NCBI GenBank assembly: GCA_020847975.1
Contig: JADLBD010000162.1
Coordinates: 1-46,661 of the forward strand
Source: Bryobacterales bacterium
Lineage (GTDB): Bacteria > Acidobacteriota > Terriglobia > Bryobacterales > Bryobacteraceae
Direction: 5' to 3'
DNA: 46,661 nucleotides
The notes under the pieces: generated by a model
Told to the model about the DNA's origin: nothing
Seen by the model: only the letters and a program-made list of their open reading frames with translations
Databases searched by the model: none
In this document: in pieces, positions 44,251 to 46,661 of the stretch
Layout of the letters: each line of letters starts with the position of its first letter
How positions within the stretch are numbered: position 1 is the stretch's first letter
Position numbers and translations under genes: made by a program

Positions 44251-44613
44251 GAAGGTTTCATCCTCGGTAACTACGGATACTATATCGTGTTTTTCAGGGA
44301 ACCTGGCAACCTGGAAGGACCGTGTTGGGATCGTGGGAAGCCAGCGTCTGCTGCTGCGGTTTGGTCCACTCGGGGAACAACCAGGAAAGAACTCAGGCAG
44401 GCTAGAGTTGAAGAGTGAACAGGTAGGCAAAAGGTTTGTTCGCTCAATACGGAGCGGCTGTTGCAGGATGTCTTGGGCGATTTCCGGCTGGAGCCGGTGT
44501 GGGGGGGAGTGGAAGGGCTGGGGAACTGCCTCACCGGCAAGATTCGCAGAAAGCCGACAGCAAGCATGGAACGAATCCCGCCTTGCTAAACTCGTGTGAG
44601 GAGGCGGCCAGGG
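44251..44613. other. 363-bp divergent gap with no recognised gene
   Basis: The gap between the DUF1592 operon (minus) and the DUF433 gene (plus). I see no tRNA, no clear terminator and no protein I recognise. Short open frames on both strands lack starts and ribosome-binding sites. The region near 44276-44330 is less GC-rich and contains the repeat AACCTGGCAACCTGG. AGGAGG at 44599-44604 is the ribosome-binding site of the DUF433 gene. Confidence 0.5.
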
Positions 44614-44850
44614 ATGAACATGTTTGACCGGATTACTTTCGCACAAAACATCATGGGCGGACGCGCATGCATCCGCGGAATGCGCATCACCGTGTCGCTT
44701 CTGGTTAACCTCGTGGCAAACGGCTTGTCTACTCCGGAGATCCTGAAAGAATACCCCGATCTCGAAGCGGGAGATATCAAACAGGCACTCGCCTACGCGG
44801 CCGCTCTCGCAAACGACGAGTTCCATCCATTCGCGCCAACAGCAGCATGA
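44614..44850 (+). CDS. DUF433 family antitoxin
   Basis: A 78-residue DUF433 protein, a small helical (winged-helix-like) antitoxin of type II toxin-antitoxin pairs. The family pattern is complete: an N-terminal DRITFAQNIMGGRACIRGMR, the helix LVNLVANGLSTPEILKEYP, and DIKQALAYAAALANDE. AGGAGG 9 bases upstream of the ATG at 44614 fixes the start; a GTG at 44596 is also in frame. In most genomes the next gene is a DUF5615 PIN-like toxin overlapping by 4 nt. Here an ATG does overlap in that way (ATGA at 44847-44850), but the toxin frame is broken. Confidence 0.85.
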   Translation: MNMFDRITFAQNIMGGRACIRGMRITVSLLVNLVANGLSTPEILKEYPDLEAGDIKQALAYAAALANDEFHPFAPTAA

Positions 44851-44936
44851 ACTTCCTCGCCGATATGGGGGTTTCCATGACAACGCGCTTCATCACGACG
44901 TTCGGGGGCATGGCGCAACAAGCGGAGCGCCGGTGA
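44847..44936 (+). pseudogene. decayed DUF5615 (PIN-like) toxin
   Basis: The frame overlapping the antitoxin stop starts MNFLADMGVS, the usual beginning of DUF5615 toxins (MKFLADMGIS-like), but ends after 29 residues at 44936. About 60 bases on, in another frame (from 44909), comes HGATSGAPVILRSGAPPRHV, which resembles the last strands of the same family (TSGA..PSVI.LR). Intact members are about 100-120 residues. The middle, with the acidic nuclease residues, is missing. I infer a toxin inactivated by an internal deletion of about 150-200 bp. The start match is good; the C-terminal match is weak. Confidence 0.5.
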
Positions 44937-44979
44937 TACTTCGCAGCGGCGCTCCACCACGTCACGTTGTCAACACTGA

Positions 44980-45903
44980 TCAACCCAGGAGGGCGATCTT
45001 GCAGCGGATCTCGCGGTTAGCGGCCATGATTCCCTCGCCGCGGTCCAGAGTGAAGACCCCGGTCTTCTGGTTGTAGTCGAGGCATTCATACCAGCCTTCC
45101 GAAAGGCCTGGTGTTACTGCGCCTCCGGTGGACTCCACCACCCAGAGGCGTGGCGAATAGGTGTCCCAATGGCCGGGGCTCCGGCGTCCCGGTTCAGTGA
45201 TCATGATGTGGCCGGCATTCTTGACGCCGCCGCCGCCGGGGATGATGTTGTTCGAGGAATTCACCAGGCCGAGGAGGTACGTGTGGGCCGGATTGATGTC
45301 CTCCCAGCGGCGCACGAGGGGGAGATCGTTGAAGAAGCGGGTGATCTGCGAGTCCGGGCCCTTCAGATCATTGAATCCGCCATGCGACCAGGTATTGCCC
45401 TTCCTGCCGTGCCAGATGTAGTTCCCCACAAACCCGTTGCAATCGAGCCCCAGGGCGCTGTCGGCGTAGGCCTGGAGACCGTTTGTGGCGAGGCCCCAGT
45501 GCTCCGCCAGTTGAAGCACCACCTGGCAATGCTCCGGCGCGCCTTTTCCGAGAAAGGAATAGACTGCCAGTCCACCCCAATCCACATCGTTCCGGGTGAT
45601 GACGGACTTTTGTCCGTCATCCTTTTCGATGCTGATCTTGAGACCGGGAAGACCGGCGTGCCGGAGGCGGTCTTCGCTTCTGGTGAGGCCCGTGGACATC
45701 GTCACCTCGCCGCTGTCGGTGAGGATGGTGAGGTCCGTGTCGATGCCCCGGTTAAAGTACTTTGACCGGAAGGCCTCCATGGCGGCGGTGTTTACCGTCG
45801 AGTGATTCAGGACATAGCGGCTGACGCGGACGGTCTCGACGGTTCCGTTCTTCTTCTTCACCTTGAGATTGGTGTATTTCGCCTTGTATTGCGCGGGTGT
45901 CAT
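44980..45903 (-). CDS. NlpC/P60-like cysteine-hydrolase-fold protein without leader
   Basis: A 307-residue protein with no signal peptide or membrane helix. The C-terminal half looks like a cysteine peptidase/amidase of the NlpC/P60-CHAP class: Cys155 in LGLDCNGFVGNY (the DCSGFV-type motif), His232 in NAGHIMI, and a following strand LWVVEST with Glu257. The N-terminal 120 residues are beta-rich and unrecognised, and include a basic start (KAKYTNLKVKKKNG). AGGAG about 10 bases upstream supports the ATG. The gene follows the methyltransferase by 25 bp on the same strand. Lack of a leader argues for a non-classical export route, an effector, or a cytoplasmic substrate. The family assignment is moderate. 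Confidence 0.6.
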   Translation of the reverse strand: MTPAQYKAKYTNLKVKKKNGTVETVRVSRYVLNHSTVNTAAMEAFRSKYFNRGIDTDLTILTDSGEVTMSTGLTRSEDRLRHAGLPGLKISIEKDDGQKSVITRNDVDWGGLAVYSFLGKGAPEHCQVVLQLAEHWGLATNGLQAYADSALGLDCNGFVGNYIWHGRKGNTWSHGGFNDLKGPDSQITRFFNDLPLVRRWEDINPAHTYLLGLVNSSNNIIPGGGGVKNAGHIMITEPGRRSPGHWDTYSPRLWVVESTGGAVTPGLSEGWYECLDYNQKTGVFTLDRGEGIMAANREIRCKIALLG

Positions 45904-45928
45904 GGCAGTGTTCTCCTGTCGTTGATAT

Positions 45929-46661
45929 TCAGCGCAATCCGGCCCAATGGCCGGTCTCGACGATCTCCACCTCGCGGGGAAGGCCGGGGATGAGCATGGG
46001 CACCTGGCTGCGGTATGCGCGATACTCGGGATGCTCTTTCATCAGGTCGGCCTCCTCGAAGCGGACAGCGACCAGCATGTAGACGGTTGTGGCCAGGGCG
46101 AAGAACAGGTGTGTCGCCGTCATGTCCGGAGTGGACCAGAAGGTGAACAGCCAGCCGACGTATAGAGGATGGCGCACTACGCGGTAGAGCCACGGCACGG
46201 CAAAGCGCAACCTGGCTTGCGGCTTACCCTGCAACTCCCTCCACACCTGCCGCAGGCCGAACAGGTCAAAATGGTTGATCACGAAGGTGCTCACCAGGAC
46301 CAACAGCAACCCGAAGGCGTATCCGGCGTACATAAGGCCGCGGCCGGCGGCGGATTCGATATTCCAAACCACGCCTCCCAGCGGCTGCCATTGCCAGAAC
46401 AGCAGCATCAGGGCGAGACTGCTGGCCAGAACATAGGTGCTGCGCTCCGCCGAGTGCGGAATGACGCGCGTGAGGAGGCGCTTGAACGCCGGGCGGGCCA
46501 TGACGCTGTGTTGAACAGCGAATAGAGACAGCAAGGCAAGATCGATGCACAAGGCGGTCTGCCAGGGAATGGCGGCGGGCGAGTCGAGCGACTTGGGCAC
46601 GGCGAAATTGCCGATGAAACCGACGGCGTAGAGGAATGCCGCCAGAAAGGCGGCATAGGCC
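45929..46661 (-). CDS. mddA: methanethiol S-methyltransferase (NnrU/isoprenylcysteine-methyltransferase-like), 5' end outside window
   Basis: A multi-helix membrane protein of at least 243 residues, open to the window edge. Upstream of the internal GTG at 46600 the same frame continues with AAFLYAVGFIGNFAVPKSLD, matching the conserved start region of MddA proteins, so the true start lies beyond 46661. Family marks are FAVQHSVMARPAFK, the methyltransferase motif VVRHPLYVGWLFTFWSTPDM and a C-terminal RFEEADLMKEHPEY. MddA methylates methanethiol with S-adenosylmethionine to dimethyl sulfide at the inner membrane. Other NnrU-like methyltransferases are possible, but the N-terminal and RHPLYVGW segments favour MddA. 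Confidence 0.8.
   Translation of the reverse strand, partial: AYAAFLAAFLYAVGFIGNFAVPKSLDSPAAIPWQTALCIDLALLSLFAVQHSVMARPAFKRLLTRVIPHSAERSTYVLASSLALMLLFWQWQPLGGVVWNIESAAGRGLMYAGYAFGLLLVLVSTFVINHFDLFGLRQVWRELQGKPQARLRFAVPWLYRVVRHPLYVGWLFTFWSTPDMTATHLFFALATTVYMLVAVRFEEADLMKEHPEYRAYRSQVPMLIPGLPREVEIVETGHWAGLR

Noticed and set aside
44300..44410. Short minus-strand frame with a protein-like composition (contains EWTKPQQQTLASHD) in the divergent gap
   Set aside because: Only about 31 codons between stops with no start codon or ribosome-binding site; could be a gene remnant but not supportable.
44251..44883. N-terminal extension of the DUF1592-type protein back to 44883
   Set aside because: The added residues overlap the DUF433 gene and hide the leader; the ATG at 44250 begins a proper signal peptide.

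Overview
The window is a stretch of GC-rich bacterial chromosome, most likely from an acidobacterium of the Bryobacterales/Candidatus Solibacter type. This placement is inferred from gene content only: two very large TonB-dependent transporters with an N-terminal carboxypeptidase-regulatory-like domain and no SusD partner, an acidobacterial duplicated orphan permease (ADOP), two operons of DUF1501/DUF1549/DUF1553 and DUF1592/DUF1552 proteins of the kind shared by Planctomycetes and Acidobacteria, and many secreted enzymes with Tat or Sec leaders. I recognised no tRNA, rRNA, CRISPR array, transposase, integrase or DNA-binding transcription regulator.

Layout. 1-3038: a MoxR-type AAA ATPase overlapping a large two-part protein of unknown function whose first third resembles DUF5682/TraB-like proteins, then a convergent MmcQ/YjbR gene. 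3291-6522: a TonB-dependent transporter broken by one extra C, behind a sigma70-like promoter with a 13-bp tandem repeat. 6642-10487: a four-gene redox cassette (Tat-exported aldo/keto reductase, FMN alpha-hydroxy-acid oxidase, SDR, secreted heavy-metal-binding protein). 10491-11642: a convergent sarcosine-oxidase-like flavoenzyme. 11705-18494: secreted GH42-like protein, M28-like peptidase and GH20 hexosaminidase. 18505-22101: a second, intact TonB transporter. 22197-26646: DUF4091/GH123-like protein, a small cache-like exported protein and a two-domain alpha/beta hydrolase, translationally coupled. Together 11705-26646 look like a scavenging locus for amino-sugar-containing glycans and peptides.

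26768-29224: the ADOP permease with a convincing sigma54 (-24/-12) promoter and two upstream TGTCCGC repeats exactly 20 bp apart. 35115 down to 29230 (minus): cytochrome c/DUF1549/DUF1553 protein, DUF1501 protein, ThuA-like protein and an OFA-family MFS transporter. 35270-39092 (plus): glycerol facilitator, nitrilase-family amidohydrolase, GNAT acetyltransferase and a split transketolase. 44250 down to 39105 (minus): DUF1592-type cytochrome protein, DUF1552 protein and an exported ankyrin protein, all overlapping. 44614-44980: a DUF433 antitoxin with what looks like a decayed DUF5615 toxin. 46661 down to 44980 (minus): methanethiol S-methyltransferase (cut by the window edge) and an NlpC/P60-like protein without a leader.

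Two architectural features recur. Five convergent gene pairs are separated by only 3-12 bp, and several promoter-proximal genes have no Shine-Dalgarno sequence but a -10-like (or sigma54 -12) element so close to the ATG that the mRNA should be nearly leaderless.
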